Shown here one piece after another: positions 44,251 through 54,156 of a DNA stretch of 64,000 nt. Source of the DNA: Hirsutella rhossiliensis (taxonomy: Eukaryota > Ascomycota > Sordariomycetes > Hypocreales > Ophiocordycipitaceae). Each line of letters begins with the position of its first letter. Within the stretch, counting starts at the first letter, position 1. Where the stretch lies: assembly GCF_020360975.1 (NCBI RefSeq), contig NW_025408677.1, forward strand, positions 1,736,001 through 1,800,000, in the 5' to 3' direction. The notes below the pieces were generated by a model. It saw nothing but the letters and a program-made list of their open reading frames with translations, was not told where the DNA came from and did not search any database. Both the position numbers and the translations under genes were made by a program.

Positions 44251-44413
44251 TGTGAGGAACGATCATGTGACTTTCATACTTTATGAAATGTCTCACTTTG
44301 ATTCATGTAAATAGCGAAAGTCAGAGTCTTCCTTAGGAACCTCCTTCTCTCTTCGTAGACAATCACTTTACCCAAGTCGCACCCGACCTTGTTCGTGCAC
44401 TTGTACCGTCACA
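44251..44413 (+). repeat. 3' LTR of element 2 (163 bp)
   Basis: Matches 35936-36099 with a single one-base length difference in a G run. Confidence 0.94.
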
Positions 44414-44418
44414 GTAAT
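44414..44418. repeat. Target-site duplication GTAAT, right copy (element 2)
   Basis: Matches 35931-35935 and overlaps by one base the start of the element 1 3' LTR. Confidence 0.88.
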
Positions 44419-44607
44419 GTAACGGGCAAGCCGCTTTAACGGCGGCTGCGCCGCCTAGCTTCTAGAACCTTCCATTGGCTCGAAGCTATAAAATGCCGTT
44501 ATGCTCTTATGTAGTAGATTCTCTTTCTTTCTTTCTTTCTTTTCTATCTTGATAGTAAACAGCATAGGGACTAGTTAGTTGTATCAACTCACTAGAGGCC
44601 TTTCACA
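44418..44607 (+). repeat. 3' LTR of element 1 (190 bp)
   Basis: Identical to 30709-30898, including the TATAAAA box at 44487-44493. As it is followed by host sequence, it could act as an outward promoter toward the downstream region. Confidence 0.95.
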
Positions 44608-44612
44608 TACGC
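44608..44612. repeat. Target-site duplication TACGC, right copy (element 1)
   Basis: Matches 30704-30708 and marks the right boundary of the whole nest. Confidence 0.9.
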
Positions 44613-45870
44613 CATTTTCTCTTCTAGAGTTCATTCTCGAAAACCAAATGAGGTGAAATAGCGCTTGTCTATTTCCTTATAGTCTAGACACCATTTTAAA
44701 CTCTTTTATCGTATTTTGACGGTAGGTCATGTGCCCTGCGATACCGATAACTGGTTATGCTCTTAGCCGGCTGCGGTTAAACAAACAGCCTCTCTCGTTA
44801 ATGTATCTTTGATAGATTTCCGCTGGAACTGCGGAGGAAGCGGCTACGTTATTTGAGGGGGGTGTTGTTAATATCGCTATTCGGAACCCGATTTGATGAT
44901 GGTGGCAAAGGAGGTGGCGATGTAGGAATAGGCGACGTGGAATCTCCTGAGTCAACAATCATGGGACGCTTAGGTGATGGTCCAGCTGGTGGTGGAACCT
45001 GCAAAGATGCTGTTGATGTCGAAATTGAAGTTTGAGAAATTGCCCTTGAGCTGAGTTTGACTGCGAGGCAGCTTGCGCGACGTTTATAGTAATAATTGTT
45101 GATGCTTTCATGCTTTCCGGCTTAAGAAGGATGCTATATACAGAATATTGAGACGCAGTCTCGGCTGACTGAGACCCAGGACCACAACTCTGGCGCTCAG
45201 CCAAGTTGATGCTTGCCAACAGTAACTTGCTCGACCCTGACCTCTTTTTGAACTAATTTCTCGAAAATCCCTTGGCGTTTTTTTTTACTGCTGGCGGATT
45301 CACTTCCTCCTTGTGTTTGGTTGGCACAGCGGTAATTATAGCGCGATTCGCTATGCAATCAATTTGCCAAGTCTCAAACAGGGACATATGGGTGTAAACA
45401 GTAATGCAGGTATTATTCTGTCTAATAGAACGTAGCGGAAGCTGTTATAGGCATAGACGCCTAATAAGGGCAAATAATGTCTCTGTCAGCTGCCACCAGC
45501 ACCTTCATGGCATATAGGGTCCACTACCAGGTTATCTGTTGGAGTGTCACTTCACTTTTGCCTGCACAACCTAGTGGTTTCCTCAGTCTCCAAGTCTACG
45601 CGCGTTTAATCTTTATGTAATTCCAAAGGGAAAGGGTGCTTATATAAGGTGACAGGTCCCAACTTGTTGACCCCGCGAGCGTGTCATGCACGTGACTGCC
45701 GTCAATCACCATCATCTGATAACGAACTTCTTACCCAATACTCGATAGCAGCTCACCCCCGTTCTTTTACAGCCAATCTCGGCACTCTGCGAGCCATGAA
45801 TCTCTGCTACTTTCCATCGCTCCCGCGCAACAAACAATGAGAAGCCCAGGCAGCAACAACAGCAACGACA
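44613..45870. other. Spacer between the transposon nest and ASA1
   Basis: It is moderately AT-rich at its left end. On the minus strand, two frames (about 44959-45219 and 44856-45040) encode Ser/Gln- and Pro/Ser-rich sequence that would join after a frame change, possibly the remains of a decayed gene. The right 250 bp should be the ASA1 promoter and includes a GCACGTGAC motif at about 45688-45696. Confidence 0.35.
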
Positions 45871-47348
45871 ATGGCTGAATCCGCGCCGGCCCCGAAAAAC
45901 ATCCTGCGCGGACACAAGGCCCAAGTCCACGCCGCCGCCTTTATCAGGGACAATGAGCGCCTCGTCACCGCCGACGCAGAGGGCTACGTCGTCGTCTGGG
46001 ACCTCGTCATCATGCGCCCGTCCGCCGTCTGGAGGGCCCATGAAAACTCCATACTCGGCGTCCGGGGCTGGGGGCGGGACAAGGTGATAACGTAAGGGGT
46101 GACAATCATCCCTGGATACCTTGTATGTAGAGAGTGTGCTGACTTGACCCGCCGAGGGGAAAGCCATGGGCGGGATCACAAACTCATCGTCTGGCAGCTG
46201 GCGGAACAGGATGAGCAGTCCCTCGACACCGTCCTACCAGTCGAGCACGTTGCTCAGCCGCGCCGGCAGCCATGGATCCTGTACCTGCTCGAGGTCAACA
46301 CCCTAAACTTTTGCTCCTTTGCAGCCTGCCCCAGACGTGACGGGGAGACCATCTGCGGGCCAGACGCATCGACGGACATTCTCGTGGCCGTCCCCAATAT
46401 GCTCGCCTCTGAAGCTGTAAGTCTTCGGACCCCAAGCCACAGCCGGATCTAACGGCGTAGATCGATGTCTTTGCGCTGCCTGGCCAGTCGCGCCTTTATA
46501 CCGTCAAGTCCAGTGTCAAGAACGGCCTCGTCATGAGCCTACGACTACTTCACCGCGCAGGGTGTCTGACACTGCTGGCGGGATTCGAGGACGGCTGCGC
46601 ATCGGTGCAACGTCTCTGCGCCTCGGGCGCATGGGTCACGACCTATCGCTCTCAAGCACACTCTCAGCCCATCTTGTCGCTAGACCTTCATCCCAGCCAG
46701 GAATGCTTCTTCACGTCGTCCGCCGATTCCATCATTGCGCAGCATCCCATCCCCACCGCGCAACAAAGCCTGACCTCGAGCGCGAGTATCAGCGGGCAGA
46801 GCATCAGAGAGACCGGCTCTTCTGAGGCCAATTCTGCAGAGCCCTTCGTGTCAGATGCAGACGCACCCAACATCACAGCTGACCCCGACGCGTCTCGGCC
46901 AACAGAGCGTCTGCAAGAGTGGAAGCATCCCCTCAAGATCATCAACACCAAGCACTCCGGCCAGCAGAGCCTCAAGGTCCGCTCCGACGGCAAGGTCTTT
47001 GCCACAGCTGGGTGGGATTCCAAGATCAGGGTCTATTCTTCCAAGACCCTGAAGGAGCTTGCCGTTCTCCAGTGGCACAAGGTCGGCGCATACGCTGTTG
47101 CCTTTGCCGACGCAGGACAAGCAAACAAGAGCACAGCAAGTGGCCGGTCCTCTGCCGAACAGGTTGCGCAGAATTTGAGCGCGGGGCCATCAATGGACAA
47201 AGTGGCCGGTCCTTCGGTCGGCAGCAATGGGCTTGTCGGTACCGCCAGCGTGAGCGTCAGGGAGCGGCGGATCCGCCAGGCCAGGACGACGCATTGGATT
47301 GTCGCCGGGGCCAAGGACGGAAAAGTCAGCTTGTGGGATCTCTACTGA
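45871..47348 (+). CDS. ASA1: ASTRA-associated protein 1 (WD40 repeat protein, 453 aa)
   Basis: Three exons: 45871-46091, 46164-46416 and 46461-47348. Donors AC|GTAAGG and GCT|GTAAGT and acceptors AAAG|C and GTAG|ATC keep phase. The N-terminus has a first WD repeat ([14 protein letters not shown]...VVWDL), then [12 protein letters not shown] closing the second. The middle has [23 protein letters not shown], and the C-terminal blades include [25 protein letters not shown] and [17 protein letters not shown] at the very end. This matches fungal Asa1 in length and motif order. Asa1 belongs to the ASTRA complex that assists assembly of PIKK kinases with Tel2-Tti1-Tti2. A low-complexity Ser-rich insertion (about residues 260-300) and another near 385-420 lie between blades. 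It is convergent with the next gene, 224 bp apart. Confidence 0.9.
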
Positions 47349-47572
47349 GAATGATCCCGTGTCGTTTTGCGTAAGGTGAGCATGAGTGGCTACTGATAAT
47401 GAGCAGCTGCAGTATAAGTGTTAGCTTTGACCGGCGCTCATGCCTCGCTGTCACCCTCGACGGGTGAATAACCCTGTATTGCTCATAGTCCGGACACCAG
47501 TCGCTCGTTCGTACTTTGTCCGTGTCGACCGGGCAAGGGGACATGGAGTCGCGAGACTAGAGATTGCGAGTG

Positions 47573-48250
47573 TCAAGGAGAGGGCTTACCATATTGCCAC
47601 CATCTCCACCGGTTGTGGCCTCCGGCCAGTTCCCACCACACCTTCAAAACCCAAGCCGCCACAAGGGCGTCTCGGGCCCCCAGGCTCATCTCGGTGCCGA
47701 TCAGGAAGCTCATCATGTCGCCCTGGACCAGCTCACGCGCCAGGAGGCGGCTTTGCGCGTCAAACCACTCAAACGTCACAGCCCTGTCTCTGGCCGGCAG
47801 AACCGTGAAGATGGCTTCTTGGCTCACGAGCTGGTGGTTCGGCCCGCGGGCGGCGCGATGCACCCGATAGCCCCTGGCCGTTGACAGCCTCCGGGGGCGA
47901 AAGCGGGTGATGCCAAGAGAGCAGAGACTCTGTCGAGAGGTGGCCTCGGCGTGGAAGGGAAAGGTGGGCGCGGTGACGTGGCTGGGATGCTTCAGGTCGT
48001 ACAAGTGCCGCGCTCTCGTCGACACGTGCGGAGCGCCGTTGAACTGTTTGACTACGTGCTGGAGGCGTTGGACGCGCACGACGTGGTCTGTGTCGCTGAG
48101 GAAGCCGATGGAGTGTGAGAGCTCGTACAGCGGCGGTGCCTGCGGATCGTCTGAGTAGACGAAGCGGCCGGCTACCCGCAGGGTGACCGGGGGGAGGATG
48201 CGGTTGTCGAGCCGCTCGTTGGCGTCGCCGTACGACGGCAGCTGTGCCAT
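47573..48250 (-). CDS. Unrecognised 225-aa protein
   Basis: A single-exon frame on the minus strand with good codon character. It is rich in Arg, His and Leu, and has short beta-like strands (VTLRVAGRFVYSDD, LYELSHSIGFL, HVVRVQRLQHVVK, GYRVHRAARG, AVTFEWFDA). A more hydrophobic C-terminal helix (RDALVAAWVLKVWWELAG) ends the protein. No signal peptide is seen. The strand-rich layout with a final helix recalls tubby/LURP-one-like folds, but that is only an impression. The last codons overlap a GTAAGC that could act as a splice donor, so the C-terminus may differ. It is divergent from the pantothenate synthetase gene with 626 bp between them. Confidence 0.65.
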   Translation of the reverse strand: MAQLPSYGDANERLDNRILPPVTLRVAGRFVYSDDPQAPPLYELSHSIGFLSDTDHVVRVQRLQHVVKQFNGAPHVSTRARHLYDLKHPSHVTAPTFPFHAEATSRQSLCSLGITRFRPRRLSTARGYRVHRAARGPNHQLVSQEAIFTVLPARDRAVTFEWFDAQSRLLARELVQGDMMSFLIGTEMSLGARDALVAAWVLKVWWELAGGHNRWRWWQYGKPSP

Positions 48251-48876
48251 GTCGTTGGCCTCGATGAGGCGTGCGGCTTGACGTCTCTTTACCCCTTGTT
48301 TGCTTTGAGTGAGGGTCTGCCTGGCTTCGTTTGACTCCGCTTACAATGCCGAAACGGCGGCAGGCCACCTGACAAGAGCGGTGAACGAGAATTGACCAGC
48401 TGATTCTCGAGGCTTGCGTGTCTTGGGTCAGGCTCGGAACTTCGGAAGTATCGGCAAAGTGAGTGAGATGACGTCGTTGGCTCGCCAATACTGTAGATGT
48501 CACGCACACAACCATCAAATGACCTGGAGCCTTGGGCCTCACGGACACGTTATTAGCATCCTTGTATGTCTGGCTGCTTTCGACAGGCAGTTTCGAGTGA
48601 ACTCGAAACGGCCGCAAAAGTGAGAATGTGTAGGGTAGTCGGGACACTGGCGTCGTGATTAATCAGCCCGGCAACCTCCACTCCTCCTCCAGCCGTCCTC
48701 AGAACTCCGCTGCACAAGACATCACGGGAATTTGCATCTTCGCGGGCCATTGCGCCTCGAGGATGGCGGCCGAGTCTCCAAAACCCCCCTGACCGTCTTC
48801 TCGCAGCTCGATTTCAGCCCCCGCGCCCCCGTCCAACCTGTTTCCACACCTCTCTTTTGTTTGTCCACGCCTCACC
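48251..48876. promoter_or_regulatory. Shared upstream region of a divergent gene pair
   Basis: This 626-bp stretch separates the start codons of the unrecognised gene (minus) and pantothenate synthetase (plus) and must contain both promoters. No TATA box stands out. Confidence 0.5.
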
Positions 48877-50001
48877 ATGCTGCTGCGTCGCCTCGGGGAC
48901 CTTGCCGTGGCCTCCCGCAGCGCAGCCCCGGACTTGTCGCGGGCGCTGTGCGGCAACGGCGCGGCGGCCGAGATGATACCGTTGACGTCGATCCGGGTGC
49001 TGCGCAGCGTCGAGGCAATGCGCCGGTGGCGCAAGCCGCACACGATCAACCACCGCAGCGTCGGCTTCGTCCCCACCATGGGCGCGCTGCACCGCGGCCA
49101 CCTTGCGCTCGTGCGGGCCGCGGCGCGCGACTGCCACCACGTCGTCGTCAGCGTCTTTGTCAACCCAGCCCAGTTTGGCGTGCGCGAGGACCTGGCTTCG
49201 TACCCGGTCACCTGGGAGGCCGATGCCGCGGAGCTCGCCCGCCTGGACCGCGACATCGCCGGTGACGGGGCCAACCTCGCCGGCGGCGTGTCGGCCGTCT
49301 TTGCGCCCGCGACGGCCGACATGTATCCGTCGGGCTTCCCTGGCCAGGCCGTTGACAGCAAGGGCAGCTTCGTCAGCATCACCCCCGTGGGCGAGCTTCT
49401 CGAGGGCGCCAGCCGGCCCACCTTCTTCCGCGGCGTCGCCACCGTGTGCATGAAGCTCTTCAACATAGTCCAGCCCGACCGCGTCTACTTTGGTCAAAAG
49501 GACGTCCAGCAGACCGTCGTCATCCGCCGCATGGTCCGCGACCTCATGCTGCCCACCTCGGTCGTCGTCTGCCCCACCGAGCGCGAGCCCGACGGCCTGG
49601 CCCTGAGCTCGCGCAACGTCTACCTCGGCACCCGCCGCCGCCGCGTCGCCGTCGTCCTGAACCACGCCCTGCGTGCCGCCGAGGCTGTCTACCGCGCCGG
49701 GAAGCTTGATCGCGCTTCCTTGCTTGGCGCTGCGCGCGGTGTCTGCGCTGATGTGCTCAAGGCGCAGATGGCGCTCCCGCCGGACCAGGGGGCCGTTTTT
49801 GAGATCGACTACATTTCCTTGGCTGATCCGGACTCTCTTGAAGAGCTGGACGCAGTGGACCCTTCACGGGGGGCCGTCGTAAGCGGGGCCATTAGGATGC
49901 TGCCGCTGGAACAAACCCGAGAGGGCGAGGATGTCGGTCACGCCGGGGGGCCACTTGTCAGACTGATTGACAATACGATTCTTCCACCAAAAGCCACGTA
50001 G
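48877..50001 (+). CDS. PAN6: Pantoate--beta-alanine ligase (pantothenate synthetase, 374 aa)
   Basis: An intronless frame. It joins pantoate and beta-alanine using ATP, the last step of pantothenate (vitamin B5) synthesis. Signatures in order: VGFVPTMGALHRGH (the HIGH-type ATP-binding motif) at about residue 63; VVVSVFVNPAQFG (residue 88); STFFRG-like PTFFRGVATVCMKLFNIVQPD; VYFGQKDVQQ; and EPDGLALSSRNVYL, the SSRN loop. The N-terminal 30-35 residues precede the conserved domain and are Arg/Ala/Ser-rich (MLLRRLGDLAVASRS), which could be a mitochondrial targeting sequence. An acidic insert before the SFVSITPVGELLEGASRPTF part and the C-terminal extension are typical of fungal enzymes. It is convergent with the acyltransferase gene, about 300 bp away. 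Confidence 0.94.
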   Translation: MLLRRLGDLAVASRSAAPDLSRALCGNGAAAEMIPLTSIRVLRSVEAMRRWRKPHTINHRSVGFVPTMGALHRGHLALVRAAARDCHHVVVSVFVNPAQFGVREDLASYPVTWEADAAELARLDRDIAGDGANLAGGVSAVFAPATADMYPSGFPGQAVDSKGSFVSITPVGELLEGASRPTFFRGVATVCMKLFNIVQPDRVYFGQKDVQQTVVIRRMVRDLMLPTSVVVCPTEREPDGLALSSRNVYLGTRRRRVAVVLNHALRAAEAVYRAGKLDRASLLGAARGVCADVLKAQMALPPDQGAVFEIDYISLADPDSLEELDAVDPSRGAVVSGAIRMLPLEQTREGEDVGHAGGPLVRLIDNTILPPKAT

Positions 50002-50301
50002 GGGAGAAGATGGCATTTAGAAAGCGCGTACCCGCAAGGAATAGGATAGGGGTAGGGGAGAGATAGGGTGAGGCGGCTATTCTTCAACGCGAGAGATGGA
50101 TAGACGGCACGTCAGGCATTTTGCACCACGCCGCTATGGGCAATGTGCATCTATTATTTCGTGCGGCCGGTTCAGCCGACAATCGTCACGTAGTTCCGCT
50201 TGCGCAAGCGTATATAGAGCAAGTTTCCATGGGGTATAAATATCGCGAGCCCGCATTCTGCTGTACGGCAGGGCATGGCAGTATGCTAGTGTCCGGGTAA
50301 T
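50002..50301. other. Convergent 3' regions
   Basis: A 300-bp spacer between two convergent stop codons that should contain both polyadenylation regions. It is locally AT-richer around 50150-50250. Confidence 0.4.
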
Positions 50302-52918
50302 CTACAGGTGAGCCCTCCCGTCCAGCTTCCTCCTGCGCCTCCCCTCCTGGACGCTTCGCTTCAGCGTCTCCTGGTCCTCGCGGCTCAGGCGACTCGGCAC
50401 TTTGGCCTTGCCGCCCTTTTCGCCCTCGGCAGCCTCCTCAAACAGCCTGCGGCCCAGTTGATCCGTCAGGTGTAGCACGCGCGAGCTGACCGTCGCGCCG
50501 TCGCGCCGGTTCTTACCCTCGCGGCGGGCACTTGCAATCTTCTCCGTAAAGTCCCACAGCTTGCCCTCGGCCAGCAGTGCTCCCGTCTTGGAGTCGCGAG
50601 ACGGCCGCCACGAAGGATCCAGCTGGATGCGGGGCGGGATTTTGGGGTCCTTGGACTTGACCACGTGGACCATTTGATCTTGCTCGAAGCGCGTGTACGA
50701 GTTCTTGAGCGTCTCCTTGTTGACTGCCTCAAAGTAAGAGAGGTCGCCCTGGTGGTAGAGCGTCTTGCCGAGCTGCAGAAAGTTAGCATTATCCGCAAGC
50801 GCCTCTGCAAGGAGTCATCTTACCAGCTGCGCGCTGTCTTGCGTCTTTGTCTGCTCAATCCAAATGTCGCCATTTTCACCCAGAGGGGGTGTAAGGCCCA
50901 TGAGAGACACGGCGGCCAGCCAGCTGGCCTCGATAAAGGGCCAGAGGAGAAAGCAGTAAAAGTCGTAGTTCTCCCGACCCGCCTTCCGCTCCTCGTTGGA
51001 CAGGCCAACGGTCGTGATGTTGCCGCTGGCGTCACGGTCGAGACGCACCACGTGGTCGGCTTCCAAGCCACGCAGCGTCTTGTCCAGGTTGACTGCCAGA
51101 CCTGCCCCTGAGAAGATGAATTCGCCGCGAAACAAGGACGAGAGGAAGAGCACGTGTGCTTTGAGGTCTTCAAAGGAAATGTCCTGCATCGACGGCCCGC
51201 CCCCGCGTTTGACGCGCGTGTACATGGACACGCTAACCAGTGCCTCGTATATGAAGAGATGGATCGTCATGTTGCGATAGAATGAGAGTTGGAACCGGTC
51301 AACGGCAAAGTAGGTGGGCTCCGCCAGGTCATCAAGCACACCCACGAGATCCTTGCCCAAGACTTCCAGTCCTCGATCGACAATCTCGGACAGAGGCGCG
51401 TTGCCGAAATGAGCCACGCGGCCGCCCTTGGCACGGGTGCGGGCTGTAAGCCACTCAACACGGCGCATCAGCTCCTGCTTGCCGACCCCACGGCCTCGGA
51501 GGGTCAGGAGAACGGTGCCGATGAGCGCCGTGGGCATGACTACGGACACATCGTTGATGTCTCCGAGGACCTTGTAGCCCAGGGTGCGCAAGATCTTCTC
51601 CCGAACCGCCCTGACTTCAGGGTTGTGGTGATCCGTGTCTAGGCCGGCCGGAACTTTGGACAGCCGCGACAGTTGCTCATCGATGAACTTGCGAAGGCTC
51701 CAGGGCTCATGGAACCGCACATCGACCCTCCCCAGCTGCAACGAGAGGACCGAGGAGCCGCCCGAGAGGAAATCAGCCAGGTTCTCCTTCTTCTTGGGAA
51801 TGCCCAGGAGCTCAGTGACATAGCCCTCGGTCTCGATGACCTTGTCGTATTGGGTGCTGACGGGGCAAATGATGGCGTCGTCGACACGGCCAGAAAGGAT
51901 GCTGTCGAGAATGAAGCTGAGGATGCCGAACTTTGGCGGGAGCAGCTTGCCGGTGCGCGATCGGCCACCTTCGATGAAGCACTCGAAGTTGTAGCCCTCC
52001 TGCAGCAGCGTGTCTACATATGACTGGATCAAGGCGGTGTACAGGGCATCGTCGCCAAAAGACCGCCTGATCCACATGGCGCCCGCGTGCTGCAGGAAGC
52101 TCCCGACGAGAGGGAAGTTGAGGTTGTCCCCGGCGACGACGACTGGGAGGGTGAGCCCGAGTCGGTAGCATATTAGTTGCAAGGAGACATAGTCGACGTG
52201 TGACCGGTGGCTGGGCAGAAAGACTATGCTTTGCTTCTTCTTGGCAGCGATATCGGCAACCTTGCGCAGGCGAAGCACCTCTTCGCTGGAGACGTGGATG
52301 CCTTGGTGGTAAGCGCGTGTCAGGAGTTGCGTCACGAGGTAGTAGGCTCCGCGGATAAAGGTCTTGCTCTCCATCTTGCAGATCATGTCGTCGGTGAGCT
52401 TCTCTGCAACTTCTTGAAGGCCGCCTTCCAGCACGCTCCGCCGCTGTGCGCGCTTTATGCTATAGTCCTTGTGGTTCTTGTTGAAGAAGCCCTCCCTCTC
52501 CTCGACGGCCACACGGTTCTCGGCCAGCAAGGCGATGCGTTCTTGGAGCAGAGGGGCGGAGAGCACGGAAGACTTCATGTTGTCGGAGAAGCCAGGGTAG
52601 AAGACGGGTTGTCCAACCACTCGATCGTAGGCACGCCATCCTTGACCAGACACGTATAGAGACACTTCACGGAGGAATCTGCCGACGGGAGCATCAGCAA
52701 TTGCAGGGCTGACGGATGGATCCAGACGTTGTCACCCACTGAAGCGGCTCGGTGCGAAAGGAAGCAAACTGGTTGAGCAGAGCCTGCTCTTTGCCCTCGT
52801 GAGCGGCACCCTGCGGCTCGACATAGCCGCTGGGCTGCAGGGTGATCTCGTCGCCGAGGATCTGGAGATCGGGGGCCGAGCTGCTGGCCGGGTCGAATGA
52901 GTCGTCGTTGTTGGCCAT
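50302..52918 (-). CDS. PlsB/GNPAT-type glycerol-3-phosphate or dihydroxyacetone-phosphate O-acyltransferase (834 aa)
   Basis: Three exons on the minus strand: 52740-52918, 50824-52678 and 50302-50772. Junctions CTT-CA|GTGGGT to GGCAG|A and CTG|GTAAGA to CTGCAG|CTC keep phase. The catalytic HX4D motif (FLPSHRSHVDYV) is at His217/Asp222; the FIEGGRSRTGK block that binds the glycerol-phosphate substrate follows about 75 residues later, with an ICPVSTQYD segment after it. These motifs match bacterial PlsB and animal GNPAT. The gene ends R-A-H-L; the final A-H-L fits the (S/A/C)(K/R/H)(L/M) rule of a PTS1 signal, so a peroxisomal DHAP acyltransferase starting ether-lipid or lysophosphatidate synthesis is the best guess. 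A basic C-terminal tail precedes it. It is divergent from POP4. Confidence 0.9.
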
Positions 52919-53442
52919 GGCGATGGAGGATGCGAGAGACGAGAGACAATGGGCGGGGTCGGAGGGGAAGACTTGTCCCGCGCAGTGGCATCGTCTCCAG
53001 CGGCGTCGGGGAAGATGAAGCCGCTAAAGGAGGCGCGTGTATCGCAAGGGAGCGTTCCATCCATGCTTGATGTCTGGCACCGGCGTCACGGAGCCGGACA
53101 AGTTGGGCCAGGCCGGGCCGAGGGCAAGAAAAACATGTGACTTGAGGTTCAGTCAGGTGTCTAGTACAAGCCTGCTCGAATGAGGAGGGGCGTGAAGAGG
53201 TAGAACTGAGTTATGCGAGAGGCTTGGGGTACTTTTTGATCTGAGCCCGTGCTTAGTGGGCTGCGTACAGAGTACACCTAACACTCACGGACATGGCTTG
53301 GCTCGAGCTAATTAGAGAACCAATTCAAGAAAAGCTTCATGAACAACAGTCTGCCCGCCCTCTTGTCACAATCACCCCCCGACTCGGCGACAAAAACGCG
53401 ATCGGGTCTTGGCTGCATCCGTCCCGCTGACTGTCCGCCATC
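52919..53442. promoter_or_regulatory. Shared upstream region of the acyltransferase and POP4
   Basis: A 524-bp region between two divergent start codons. No clear TATA box. Confidence 0.5.
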
Positions 53443-54156
53443 ATGACGAGCACGACAGACCCGCAGCAGCAGCTGCAAGAGCTGCAAACTGCGACGCAGA
53501 GTCTTCTCGCCAGAGCTCATTCGCCCGACAGCGCCAACCGCATCTTCAGTGAAAAGATCCAGCACCGATCGCTCCATCTCAGGCCCACGTCGCCCCCTCC
53601 GTCTGTCCTCAATGCGCGAACAGCCCGACGAAGAGCCCGCGAAAGCGCCAAAGCCAAGTCCAAGTCAAAAGTCAGGCCCAAGCCTCTGTCGTCCCGCGAG
53701 CGCCGCCGACTCGGGCTAGACGACGTTTCCAGAGACGGCCATAAGTACGAGATTTACGAACCCCTTTACGGCCTTTGGCTAGGATATGCGCGAGAGATCC
53801 TGGGCAACGACGTCTATGCCGGCGGGCCCGGTGCCGCCGCCAAGCTGGCGAGCGCCGAGTTTCACGGGGCTCTGACCGAGGTCGTCAGGAGTCGGTGTCC
53901 TAGCCGGGTGGGCATCAAGGGCATTGTGGTGCGCGACCGCAAGTTCGTCATGGAAATCATCACCAAGAAGGCGGGGCTCAAGATTGTGCCCAAGGAGGGC
54001 ACTACGTTCCGCATCGAAGTTCCAGCCGACTCGCGGGGAGAACAGGGACAGGAGACGAGGCCGTTTGCCTTTGAGGTCCTTGGTGATCAATTGATGCTGC
54101 GATCTGCGGACCGGGCCAACAGGAAGTTCAAGTCGCATTTCCTCCTTGACCTTTGA
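53443..54156 (+). CDS. POP4: Ribonuclease P/MRP protein subunit Pop4 (p29, 237 aa)
   Basis: Intronless. Residues 1-85 are helical and very basic (RTARRRARESAKAKSKSKVRPK). The C-terminal half is the Rpp29/Pop4 Sm-like barrel: YEPLYGLWLGYAREIL, then KLASAEFHGALTEVVRSRCPSRVGIKGIVVRDRKFVMEIIT, TFRIEVP and a closing FEVLGDQLMLRSADRANRKFK. Pop4 is a core protein of the nuclear RNase P and RNase MRP particles that process tRNA and rRNA precursors. Length and motif order fit the family well. Confidence 0.93.
   Translation: MTSTTDPQQQLQELQTATQSLLARAHSPDSANRIFSEKIQHRSLHLRPTSPPPSVLNARTARRRARESAKAKSKSKVRPKPLSSRERRRLGLDDVSRDGHKYEIYEPLYGLWLGYAREILGNDVYAGGPGAAAKLASAEFHGALTEVVRSRCPSRVGIKGIVVRDRKFVMEIITKKAGLKIVPKEGTTFRIEVPADSRGEQGQETRPFAFEVLGDQLMLRSADRANRKFKSHFLLDL

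Larger units (their letters stand above)
35936..44413 (+). mobile_element. Second chromovirus-type Ty3/gypsy element (element 2), nested in element 1
   Basis: It is bounded by LTRs of 164 and 163 bp that differ by one G in a run, with a GTAAT target duplication. Internal order on the plus strand: primer site, leader carrying an inserted DNA transposon, gag with a CCHC knuckle, protease, RT, RNase H, integrase and chromodomain. It is a different family from element 1 because LTRs and proteins are clearly distinct. Without the DNA transposon it is about 5.7 kb. Frameshifts disrupt both gag and pol. Confidence 0.92.
30709..44607 (+). mobile_element. Chromovirus-type Ty3/gypsy retrotransposon (element 1), interrupted by a nested element
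   Basis: It is bounded by identical 190-bp LTRs with TG...CA ends and a TACGC target duplication. Internal order on the plus strand is gag (with zinc knuckle), protease, reverse transcriptase, RNase H, integrase and a C-terminal chromodomain, which places it in the chromovirus clade. Removing the nested element 2 (35936 to 44418) leaves about 5.4 kb, a usual length. The coding region has many frameshifts and stops, so this copy is not autonomous as written. Confidence 0.93.
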
